A DNA stretch of 64,000 nt from Mytilinidion resinicola (Eukaryota > Ascomycota > Dothideomycetes > Mytilinidiales > Mytilinidiaceae). The DNA lies in NCBI RefSeq assembly GCF_010093595.1, contig NW_022985459.1:186001-250000 (forward strand), written 5' to 3'. Within the stretch, counting starts at the first letter, position 1; each line of letters opens with the position of its first letter. Below are positions 33,022 through 42,131 of the stretch, in pieces. The position numbers were made by a program, and so were the translations under genes. A model generated the notes under the pieces. It searched no databases. It was not told the DNA's origin and saw nothing but the letters and a program-made list of their open reading frames with translations.

Positions 33022-34222
33022 CTACTCCTTGGTCTCAACCCGGTGGGCGCGGTATTCGGAGTCGGCTTTCTTGAACAAGCACTCAGGGGAAACCCAGGAT
33101 CTTCTTCCAGTTTCCCGGGAAGTTCTCGCAGCGCATCTTCTCAAAGAGGGCCTTCATGCGTACGACCTCCTCCAAGCATTTCTCCGAGGCTTCCTTTGGT
33201 GTTTTTGAACAGCTCCACGTCATGTCGGTCTGGATGGTCTCTAGGAGCGCTGGGATGGCGTCGTTGAGGTCTGAGATAGCGGTCTCCTCTGGAGCTTGGT
33301 CCTTGTCGTCAATGTCACGACGGGAGGTGCCCTTCAGCTCCCAGTCGTTGAACTCCCAGCTCCACGAGGACATCGGTTCAAACCCCTACTAGCGGTTTTA
33401 ACGACTTCGGCAATAGCGTCGACCTCCTCGTAGAGCTTGTGCTTGTTTCAAGGGGTCATCTTCGCCGTAACTAGCAATTGTTGATAAGAAGATCTTGAAA
33501 CTAATATTTCGATACTTGCCTCCGACGGGTGTGAGGCTCATTTGCCAGATGATGCCTATACTGATTCTGTGGCATGGGTACACTCCATCCTTGTGCCTGT
33601 GCCTGTTGGGCCTGCGGGTCCCATAGAACCTGAGGGCGATCATTTCCGAATATGTAGCCAGCTGTGTGAGCAGGGTAGTTGCGGGCATCTGATGTTCAAA
33701 GGCTGCGTACTGGCTTCCTAGCTGGGGGTATATATTTGCTCCTGGCTGGGGGGTCAGGGTCACTTCGGGAAGTAGGAAAACCAGCGCGTTGACGCCTGGT
33801 GGGGCAAAAGGCATCAATCCTTCACGAATCTTCTTTGCGTCTTCCATCATGCTGACTTTGTCGTACGACCTTCCACATCCTCCAAAGGAAACTCCAGTCG
33901 GAGGGGAATGCCTTTGCTGGGTTACCGAACGAGGCGTCAAAATGACGAGAAGAGATAAAGGCGTTCTCTTGGTCTTCACTTTCATCCGCTGGCTGAACGA
34001 CACAGGCCGTTTGGCATGCCCCCGATACCCGTGTCGCTCACCCAGCGGACGAAAGTGAAGACCAAGGGAACGCTTTTGTCTCTTCTCGTCATGAGTAGGA
34101 CCGGAGACGCTCAACGAGTGGACGCGCTTTGTTGGCGTCATGTTACGAGAAGGATGAGACGTTGAGCTGATGTGCGGAGGAGATGAGTTCCGATGTCGGG
34201 CTGAGCGTCCAGATGAGAGCAA
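33022..34222 (-). pseudogene. Broken gene sharing its end with the 18.8 kb pseudogene
   Basis: The minus strand gives a long frame (34222-33398) containing PQLGSQYAAFEHQMPATTLL and TYSEMIALRFYGTRRP. Then KHKLYEEVDAIAEVVKTASR, and from 33373 a frame with SWEFNDWELKG and SEKCLEEVVRMKALFEKMRC. One extra C in CCCC near 33084 shifts to CLFKKADSEYRAH before TAG at 33024-33022. At least two one-base shifts interrupt it. A GC-AAGT donor-like site follows LTPVGG. The final motif also ends the 18823-19980 pseudogene, so both are copies of one unrecognised family. Its first exons overlap the palindrome at 33942-34092. Confidence 0.5.
33942..34092. repeat. 65-bp-arm palindrome enclosing a possible 49-nt intron
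   Basis: Arms 33942-34006 and 34028-34092 are inverted copies with about 7 mismatches, six of them transitions. The loop is 21 nt. On the minus strand GTGAGC (34041-34036) and TTCAG (ending 33993) form a donor and acceptor inside the palindrome, so the exon after the intron is the inverted copy of the exon before it. Confidence 0.8.
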
Positions 34223-34572
34223 GGTCGCCCTAAGACAACGCGGTCACTGGCCAGTCCGTGTCCCTGTGGTGAGGAGTAAGAAGGTGGCTCACAGGAGATA
34301 TGCAAATACCCTTGTCGCTCACCCAACGGAAAAAAGTGAGTTGCCTCGTCGTCCTGTTGACCGACAGAGTAAAAGAGCGAGCGCACTGCCTTTCGGTCAG
34401 GTTTCTGGTCGAGTAGGAAGCCGATGGTGCGACTAGCTTGCTCTTGCGGAGCAGGAGAAGGCAAGCCTATCGCGCGGAAGAAAGAGGCCGGCATACAAGG
34501 GGGCTGGCTGATTCGTGCATGCCTAGCCTGATAGTCTTCTACTGAGGCATATCTGCGCAGCGGCCATCGCAC
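34138..34572 (-). CDS. 144-aa protein or first exon, unknown
   Basis: ATG 34572-34570, open to 34138. It reads RRYASVEDYQARHARISQPP, then QEQASRTIGFLLDQKPDRKA, then FFPLGERQGY. This last motif echoes FRPLGERHGY in the palindrome region, and at both places the codons for LGE hold a GGTGAGCG donor-like site. A possible intron therefore starts at about 34334. It may be the 5' part of the gene now broken at 33022-34222. No family is recognised. Confidence 0.35.
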   Translation of the reverse strand: MRWPLRRYASVEDYQARHARISQPPCMPASFFRAIGLPSPAPQEQASRTIGFLLDQKPDRKAVRSLFYSVGQQDDEATHFFPLGERQGYLHISCEPPSYSSPQGHGLASDRVVLGRPCSHLDAQPDIGTHLLRTSAQRLILLVT

Positions 34573-35501
34573 GACTTCTTGATACGACGGTAGACATCGA
34601 TGTTCTTGTCATTGACGATGAAGACCAGAATCTGAGGCCGAGCGGTGAACTTCTTGCCAGTCAATCCAAGGCCTGACGATCGCTATAGGCTTGCTCTTTC
34701 AGGGAAGACGAACGCGCGTCATCCGAGTCGACCTCTTCCGTGACTTTCTAAAGGGTCAGCACCAAGAGCAGAGGTGCTCATGGCAAAGGCTGTACATCAG
34801 GTCCGCGACATAGAACCGACTCGAAAGATCTTCTTGTGACCCACGGCGAAAATGCCGTACTCGAAAGTCCTCATTTCCTGAAGGCCAATATGCTTGTCCA
34901 AGGCCAGCCGGAGTTTGGGGCAACGCAGTGAGGATACTGGACGTGTAAGGCAGAGCTGGATGTGCAGGAGGGCTCGTATCAGACAGTTGGTTTGGGGGAG
35001 AGAAGTCGTCGTCGACGTTGGCGCGGTGGAAGACTTCCTACATGTGTCGGAAGAAGATTAGCAGGCATTTGGAAAACATTGAGGGCCATGGAGACGTACC
35101 TGGAGATGCGGGCTGGATAAGCGCCGCATTGTCAGTCGCAAGTGGATCACTCACTTCCGCTCGGCAGGGGCCCGAGGGCTAGAAGGGGGAAAGGGTTTCA
35201 TTGAAGCTTAGGCTACAGACGAGGAAGAACACGACAAGCCCGAAGCACCTCACTTTGTCCGCACAGTCCATAAACTCAACAAGAGTCTGTCTCCTCCTAC
35301 TCTGGGTTGTTCTCCTCTGGGTCCGGCTCTCGATTCATCAGGGCATTTAGGCGCGGTTCGTGCTTCGCCTCGACGGCGGTACGAGCGGTTGGCTCAAAGA
35401 CAGGCTCCTTCGGCACTACACGAGCTGCTGACTGGGTTCTGTTTGGCATCGTCGACGTAGGGACACTCTCGACTATAACATTGCCGTCGATAAGCACATT
35501 G
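34573..35501. other. Spacer with one short coding-like frame
   Basis: Minus-strand frame 35297-35524 reads SNVLIDGNVIVESVP and ends PDPEENNPE before TAG. It overlaps the 3' end of the next gene in another frame and may be a frameshifted continuation. A GCCCGAGGGC palindrome lies at 35170-35179. Confidence 0.35.
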
Positions 35502-36286
35502 CTAGCTTTCATAAACGTCATCACCTATCCTCGACAGGGAGCAGGAGGTTTCCGTCGACTGGGAGCAGGATGTCTTCGAGATTCGGGATCTTGCGGACGT
35601 CGTCGAAGGCAGCGGAGGAGTGAATCGGGGTTCGGCCTCGCGGTCCTCAAAGTTGGTTAGATTTTGAGTGACGTGAAGGTGAAATGGAACAAGCTTACCT
35701 GGCAAATGCATACTAGTCTGCCAACGAGGCTCTGATTGCTGAGCGTGTTGACGGCCTGTTGGGGCAGTCTAACGACGGTGTCGCTTGAGTCGAGACGACT
35801 TTTCTAGTCAGCAGTTTGTTCAACATCCGAGGACTCATCGTCTGCCGCAACCTCCAGCTGAGATGGGCCTTAAGTGATGGGCCATGGAGAAAGGCACTCA
35901 CCTGAATGGCGGCAAAACCATCTTCATCCAACTCTACGGAGCGACGAGAACAGGACACCATTTCGGAGCGACGAGAAAGCTCCTCTCCTACGGAGCGACG
36001 AGAACCGATGCCGAATACGGAGCGACGGGAACGCCCCTCCCATCCGGAGCGACGAGAACGCACCCCGTCTGTCAGGGGCGTTCATCTTGCCCCTGACAGG
36101 TAGAGAGCGGAGTTGTCGCGGCCTAGGGGTGTGTCGTGGTTAGCAAGTTGGGCTGGATTAGAGACGTCGGCTGCCTGACACTGACGCAGCGGGCGGCTCG
36201 CGATGAGGCCGGTTGCAGTGGGCAGCCGATGAGAAAAGGCGAGGGAAGTAGGTGTACGTACATGAGGCCGAGATCATGTCTGCCAT
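35502..36286 (-). CDS. Multi-exon gene with 9-residue repeats; in-frame TGA
   Basis: The 3' exons are firm: one ending at 35902 (donor GTGAGT), then 35699-35803 (acceptor CTGACTAG, donor GTAAGC) and 35502-35645 (acceptor TTTGAG), all in one frame to TAG. Key segments are five SRRSVxxxG-like nonapeptides, then VELDEDGFAAIQ, then RLPQQAVNTLSNQSLVGRLV, then a Ser/Thr-rich tail. Upstream, the same frame holds QAADVSNPAQLANHD and ALYLSGAR followed by TGA at 36084-36082. A short ATG exon (36262-36286) fits the 5' end, but its phase does not match the acceptors. Whether the gene is intact depends on that TGA. Function is unknown. Confidence 0.5.
35937..36058. repeat. 27-bp coding minisatellite, five copies
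   Basis: CGGAGCGACGAGAA starts at 35937, 35964, 35991, 36018 and 36045, a strict 27-bp period (9 codons), within the open frame of the gene above. The variable 13 bp differ between units while the core is fixed. Confidence 0.9.
36069..36099. repeat. Perfect 11-bp inverted repeat, 9-nt loop
   Basis: CTGTCAGGGGC (36069-36079) pairs with GCCCCTGACAG (36089-36099). The in-frame TGA of the overlapping gene (36084-36082 on the minus strand) sits in the loop. Confidence 0.85.
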
Positions 36287-37560
36287 CTTCCAAATGGTGA
36301 GCGTGGTTGGGCGAGGAGGATGAGGGTGAGGTAGAAGGTGAGGTTGAGGTGAGGCGAGGCGCTCAGGCGATATCAACAAGGTGGGGCGGGGCTGTCAAGC
36401 GAGGGCCACGGCAGCAGGCAAAGGCAGGTCCCTTGGTCCCTCGCAGCGAGAGCACCGGACAGAAGCTGCGAAAGGGCCTTGTTGAGAAAGCAATGGGGCA
36501 TATGTACTGCTTGTATGCGATGTACTGCTATAGAATACACCTTAATACGGTGAGAGCTCGGCTTGTATTGCTCTTTATATAGTGGACTTGGTCGTTGCGA
36601 TTTGGTTTTCCGCCGGCGATGCTGGCGCGCCGGAGAGCCATGGGACCGCGAAAGCCCATGCCACACTCTATATCAACACCATGTCTACGCCACAATTCGT
36701 GGAGGATGCGATATCAAAGTAGAGACAGCGTTTACTGTCTACGAGTCTAGTGGGTCGCAAATCATGTGATGCAGATTCAGTGAGGGATCGCGCCCAGACA
36801 GCGCGTCCTCTTCGCTGCAGACCTGGGGAAAAGGGGAACCATCCACGCCACGGCAGGTAAGGCACATCCTGAAGGTACCACGGATTTTGAGAGCCTTCTG
36901 AAACCTTTCTGTCGTAGATAGACAGAGAACTTGCGCAATGTCTACTCAGTGAGGGAAGGGCGCTGCTAGCTGCAGCCATTTCGGCGGCTGGCATAGGCAA
37001 CCAAACCCCCGCGGTGTAGCGGCATCGCCATCATCTTCCCCCTAACCTCCCTCAGCAGCATACCATAACTGACACCTCGTGTCATTGTTCCCTCTCCGAA
37101 TGCACCTCAACTGACGGAAAGGTCCCTCTTCGGCCCGGAGGCGGACTACAGCGCCGGCGCCTAGTTCGAGAACACCAAGCTAGGACCCAAGCCCGTGACA
37201 TCTGCATGGAATGGTATTCTACAGAGCTTCAAGAAAGCAGTGACGTTCAACTACCACCTACTACCGCAAGTACTGACCAGTAGCTCTATGCCTAGCTAGT
37301 AAACATCATCAGCAACGCACCTTCAGCATGGAACAGCCGCTGCTCCTCCTCCCTCCTGCCTCCTCAAGACCCCCCGAGCAGTAGAACAAAGACACCAAAG
37401 CCCCTCCTCAACCCAGACAAGCTGCGTATGACGATGGACCACCTATTCAGTGACCCTCTTGACCCCAGCACGCAGACCCCATGGAGAGCTGCTGCGGCAA
37501 AGTTGATCGTCAAGATCTCCCAAACCAACTTGCCACACCTTCCATCACAGGAAGGCTAGA
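36287..37560. other. Spacer with no confident gene
   Basis: The frame at 36373-36666 (-) and others lack motifs. A run of short introns or exons could not be built. Confidence 0.3.
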
Positions 37561-37788
37561 CTAGTTTTGCTCCACATACCGGCAATACTCGTCCGAGTTT
37601 GCGTCCTCCGCCGGACCATTGCAGTGCTGGCACGCCGGTTTGATCAAAGCAAGAGCAGACCACACCATTGGGCTCGGGGGTCGCTGATTTGACCTTGTCT
37701 CCCACAGCCATTGATGTGGTTTACAGCCAATGTTGATCAAGACAGACCGCGCAAAGCTATTGCAGATGGCACAGTTCGTTTTGCTCAT
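37561..37788 (-). CDS. Cysteine-pair protein, at least 75 aa
   Basis: ATG 37788-37786 to TAG at 37563-37561. The product has CAICNSFARSVLINIGCKPH and CQHCNGPAEDANSDEYC, two CxxC pairs plus single Cys and His that could bind zinc. The frame stays open upstream past 37863 (NDIENQLECLLAPCRGQ) to an acceptor-like TTCTCCAG near 37900, so an earlier exon may exist. No family is recognised, but the conserved-looking cysteine spacing argues for a real protein. Confidence 0.5.
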   Translation of the reverse strand: MSKTNCAICNSFARSVLINIGCKPHQWLWETRSNQRPPSPMVWSALALIKPACQHCNGPAEDANSDEYCRYVEQN

Positions 37789-37863
37789 TTGCCCCCTACA
37801 AGGAGCTAGCAGACATTCGAGTTGGTTCTCGATGTCGTTGACCCCCCAGCCACTTGTCCACAC

Positions 37864-38465
37864 TCGCCGATTCGAAGAGGCGGTGGTCGTTTCCTGGAGA
37901 AAAGAAGTCGAGGTCGGGTTCAGGAGGGCTTTTTTATACCTAGCGGGAAGGGCAGCACGGAGGCAAGCACGTGTTGATCAGGGGCTCCTGGAAGGATCAG
38001 GGGCTTCTGAAAGCGTCGGCGGTAGCCTTAGCGATTCACCGAAAAGCTAAGCAGGCAGGCGAGAGCGGAAAGCTAGGGGCCGATGTTATGCTATCGATGG
38101 AGGCGGAAAGCAGAGGCGGGAACTCCTAGTTTCGGCTTAACAGCTAGAAATACCAAATTCACTCCACCATAACTACACGTGCAGAAGCCGTGCCACTAAG
38201 TCGTTGGCCGAGATCCATTCCTTCCTAGCTATAAAGAAGTGTTCAGTAACTCCAAGAACCCTTTCTCAGCAGGCAGAGCAAGACGAAGAAGAGGAGGAAA
38301 CCAGTATAATCGAAAAGGCAGGGCCGGACTGACCATGGCAGCTGATCATGTTTGTTCAAAGCATCCACGGCACAGCCCTATGGGAAGTGCAGCTGTCGCT
38401 TTTGATTAGCAAACTTGTGCATGAGCTTGACCATATTGAGTAATTGTGGCAGGCTAGGTCTCACA
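37864..38465. other. Spacer
   Basis: No gene is supported. The plus-strand frame 37730-38050 overlaps the minus-strand gene. Confidence 0.3.
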
Positions 38466-38600
38466 TGGCGGCATTAACTAGAGGTAGCTGTTGTCGTCAT
38501 GGGAGATCGAAACTCGGGTGTGGAAGACTGTCATGGCGGCAATAACTAGAGGTAGCTGTTGTCGTCATGGGAGATCAAAACCCGGTCGGGAGGACTATCA
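38466..38600. repeat. Two tandem copies of a ~67-bp unit
   Basis: ATGGCGGCATTAACTAGAGG (38466) recurs at 38533 with one change, and the remainder of the unit also matches (GTAGCTGTTGTCGTCATGGG). No coding use is apparent. Confidence 0.85.
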
Positions 38601-39441
38601 TGTTGGGAGTGTGGGTGCAACACACGAATCGAGAAGGCTCATGGAGGAGGGAGTTGAACTCACTGTGATGGTGAGAAGCAGCGTAGATTGCTGATGGAGG
38701 GTATAAGAAAGGAGTAATAATGGTGTGTACATATGGACATACGAGTTGCAGAGTAGTATTGCATGATTGAACATATAGTATAAATGGCTACAGTAAAGAA
38801 TTTACACCATCGTTGCGAAATAGTGATGCTTGCAACTATTAAACATGGCTTTTAGCAGATAGGATCAACCACAATATGTTTGAGGATTAAGACCTCTGTT
38901 GGTTTACAGGCCGTAGCATCTGAACATTATGTACATGAAAGCCCTGTTTGCTACCAGCAGTGATTGCTGTAGGTGATTGTCATAATCCAACAACCTCTTC
39001 TTTCTGCATCGCCGTTATCACGTGTACGATAAGGTCTTAGAGTAGATCTACTACAAAGACCTTATCGTACCCTAGGTTAACTAGCTGGACCAATAGGAAG
39101 CTTCGGATTGCGATAACATAGCGGAGTAAGCGGTTGTAATTTGAATGGTAGGCCCGTTGTACATGAGGGAAGAGTAATAACTTCTTTCCGCCTTAGCCCA
39201 GTGATATACGGGCTCTACAACACGGTTAGTAAACTCGAATTGTTTTTAGCAGTAAAATGGCTTACCACCGTCCTCCCAGGTAACGCGGTAATGATTGTTC
39301 CACTGCGGCGACCAGATCCACGGGTTGAATAAATCCGCGTCATTGCCAGTTTGCCGACCGTTTGGAGTGTTTGGGTCTGACTTGGACGAAGGGACCACGG
39401 AATTCATAGTTTTTGGGAAGGAATCAGCCTTTGCTGGAGGT
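38601..39441. other. AT-richer spacer with one strong hairpin
   Basis: No gene is supported. A perfect 15-bp inverted repeat, GTACGATAAGGTCTT (39024-39038) with its complement at 39056-39070, encloses an AGTAGATCTACT palindrome. Confidence 0.5.
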
Positions 39442-39730
39442 ACCGCGTAACTCAGGTTGAAATTGATGTGAACTCTGATTTCTATGGGTGTCTAGCTCGT
39501 TGTTTATATACTAGGGGAAGGAGGGGGGCCAGCCCCGGGGGCATAACGTGGTATCTCTTCCTGACGCGTTACTTGATTCATCCTGTTTCCTGATACAGTA
39601 CTGATACCGTGCTGCAGCACTGCTGTTGCACTACCTGTTACTTCCTCCTGTATCAGCATGCTATCCTGATACGTTACTGCATATGAGTTGCTGTCGTAGC
39701 AGTGGAGACTCAAGTGAAGATGGCATCTGT
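39442..39730 (-). mobile_element. LTR-like terminal region, copy 1
   Basis: Read on the minus strand, it runs from about 39730 through a Gly/Pro-coding end (GGCCCCCCT..CCCC), TAGTATATAAACAA, then AGAGTTCACATCAATTT and AACCTGAG, stopping matching at about 39442. The same order and sequence appear at 47390-47566 (+), and the last part at 57785-57880 (-). A TATA box followed by a short conserved leader is what an LTR U3/R boundary looks like. No reverse transcriptase, primer site or target duplication was found, so this is a candidate only. Confidence 0.4.
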
Positions 39731-39879
39731 TGTATTAACTACGTACGGACTGTATATATAGTGGGAAGGAAATGAGAGTGGCGATGATTAGTAATATAGA
39801 TATTGTATGGAATCTTCCAGAGTATTCCAGCTATTATATACTAATGCGTACTAACGTAGGCACCCAGTGCTAGCATAGG

Positions 39880-41232
39880 CTACCATGCTGACGCTAGGTT
39901 GTAGTGCTGCAACCCGAGTGCGTACGGACGAACTACGGAAGGTGTTGTACTGGGTCTGGGGACGAACGGCAGATTCATCAGTATTGACTTGATCTCTTGT
40001 ATGCAATGACGACACACGCAATTCTTGGTGTAATCTCGCTTCATGTCCTCGGCAATGGTTTCGAAGAGCTCGGTCGCCTTTGGCCGGGATCGTGGTTCTA
40101 CTTCAATTAAGCTTTCGATCCATCGAAGAGGTGAGTCGTCTGCACTTTTTTGTCGAATGATGTTAATCCATTCGTACAGCCCCTCGGGGTTTAGCGAGTA
40201 ATCTAGAGAGGTCGTGCCATGGTTCCCCAGATAAGCCCGGAACTGCGCAATAGGTCCGTGGAATAGGACAGTAGCAATCTCCAAGAAAACGGCCCCGAGA
40301 GACCAAAGATCAGATGACGTATTACGAGGCGAAGAGTCTGTGACCTCTGGAGCCGCATAACGTCTAGTACAACCCCATACCACGCCTGTTGTTGTACTCC
40401 CTGTTCCCTCAAAGTCGCGCGCAAGACCAAAATCCGTGTAGTACGGTATGTTGCCTCGGAGGACGATATTCTCCGGCTTGATATCTTTGTGTCTCAGGCT
40501 AGCACCGTGAATTGCTTTCAAGCCAGATGCGAGACAGATGAACAAAGACTTCAACACCTTGAGCTGCTTCGAAGGGGAAAGAAGATATTCAGTCAGATTG
40601 TGCTCTCCCACAGTACCCATGACGATTCCAAAATGGTCCACATCTGTGAAACTAGCGGTGATTTGGACAACATGATGATGACGAACTTTCTTGGCGTTCT
40701 GGAGTTCGATCTCAAACTTCCGGAGGACCTTCAGATCTATGTCGAGTACTGTTCCTCGACGCATAAGCTTAATGGCGTAGGCTCGACCGTCCTGGGAAAC
40801 TTCGACTACCTCTACGCTTTCCGCACCTTTCCCGAGGTGTTTTCCAACATTGATGCTGAGATCATGCATGGTTTGGACATTCAGATGCTTCCCGTTGGAT
40901 AGTTCGTTTTGAGTACTTAGAACGTGTTTCTGAGCCTTCAGAAATTTATTCTTTAACTTAGCCGTCTTGAATGCTCCCGGGAAGCTCCTGCTATCATACG
41001 GGAGACACATGTCGTTCACACCTTTTTCCAGGAACAGGCCCATTTCATGCTGCTCGTCGATGGCGTAGAGGGCGGTATATATCCGAGGGTTTTTACTCCA
41101 TTCATGATATCCATATGATTGTAGCACCGAAGATACCTGCTTGATCTTCTCGTGTGAGAAATTCTGAGGGCACCTGTTTAATCCATGCTCGTTCCTGTGG
41201 ATGAAGAGTAAGGCTCTCAGTTCCTCATCCAT
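39880..41232 (-). CDS. Serine/threonine protein kinase, 450 aa
   Basis: Single-exon frame, ATG 41232-41230 to TAG. Residues about 1-110 form an N-terminal region (SYGYHEWSKNPRIYTALYAI, FLEKGVNDMCLPYD) of a kind seen before kinase domains in fungal multicopy families. The kinase domain spans about 125-405. It has GKGAES in the glycine loop, YAIKLMRR with the ATP-binding lysine, RHKDIKPEN as catalytic loop (HxD kept as HKD), TDFGLARDF with the Mg-binding Asp, and YAAPEV at the end of the activation loop. SSDLWSLGAVFLE follows. All catalytic residues are present, so it should be active. The C-terminus ends LGLQHYNLASAW, whose DNA recurs at 47.3 kb in front of the LTR-like repeat. Regulation and substrate are unknown. 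Confidence 0.9.
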   Translation of the reverse strand: MDEELRALLFIHRNEHGLNRCPQNFSHEKIKQVSSVLQSYGYHEWSKNPRIYTALYAIDEQHEMGLFLEKGVNDMCLPYDSRSFPGAFKTAKLKNKFLKAQKHVLSTQNELSNGKHLNVQTMHDLSINVGKHLGKGAESVEVVEVSQDGRAYAIKLMRRGTVLDIDLKVLRKFEIELQNAKKVRHHHVVQITASFTDVDHFGIVMGTVGEHNLTEYLLSPSKQLKVLKSLFICLASGLKAIHGASLRHKDIKPENIVLRGNIPYYTDFGLARDFEGTGSTTTGVVWGCTRRYAAPEVTDSSPRNTSSDLWSLGAVFLEIATVLFHGPIAQFRAYLGNHGTTSLDYSLNPEGLYEWINIIRQKSADDSPLRWIESLIEVEPRSRPKATELFETIAEDMKRDYTKNCVCRHCIQEIKSILMNLPFVPRPSTTPSVVRPYALGLQHYNLASAW

Positions 41233-42131
41233 GATCGTCCGTCCGCCCCTGGTGTTCGAGCTGCGATATATGTGTAGGCGGGTTTAGTAGCGGAAGGGGC
41301 TCGGATGAGTTGAAAGAAGCTTCCGAGAGGAGGCTGCTCAAATGTGTTCCGGCTTATGATCCTCGTTTCTCATTAGTGTTAACTCAGAAGGCTCACGGAG
41401 CCGAGCAGGTTCTTACAAGGTCGAGTCCAGAGCAAAAGTCTAACCCCGAGGAATCTAACGCGACAGAATTGGAGGACCAAAACGCGATCACATCCACCAC
41501 TCTTCCGTTGCACGTAAGGCTGAGGTGAATGAGGCGGCAGGCTCGGCAGCTCCCGGGACGTAGGAGATATCGAAGGTCCTCGAAGGTGGTCCGCAAAACG
41601 ATACAATACGACGTGCAAGAGATGGTTCTAGATAATGCGGTAAGGATAATGAAGGGGATCGACCTCGAGATCCCAAGGGCGGGGAGCGGGGCTGTGAGGA
41701 GAGGCTGAAGCGGGTTGCGACGTGGCCCTGCAAGGCTGAGAATGCCTGCATGGTGGCGCTCTGGGCGTGGGGGTGGAAGCAAAAATAGTCGACCAATGAT
41801 ACGAAGCTGTAAAGTTCGACTCATGAATTCAGCATTGATATTATTTGAATATCATTCGCTTGCAGAATGTGAACCTGTGCGAATTCCTTTTGGATATGCA
41901 GAGGGAATTGAGAGGTGGGGAATGAGTCTGGGGATATCCGTTTGACACCGCAAGAGATACCATAATGTGCGTAACCTCGGCCAGACATACAAAAAAGGAC
42001 ATCTGATACGAGGTGTAATCGACATTCAGACTGTTTTAAATAGAGGAGAGTGTATCACTTGACCGGAGACTGATTCAAAGCCTACGATCTCTTATATCTC
42101 ACATGGTCTTGAAATACCTTTTGAAGCATGG
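41233..42131. other. Kinase upstream region and spacer
   Basis: It probably holds the kinase promoter. Frames at 41310-41528 (+) and 41379-41824 (-) overlap and lack motifs. Confidence 0.35.

Noticed and set aside
40489..40902. 137-aa plus-strand frame
   Set aside because: It is antisense to the kinase domain and has no motif of its own.
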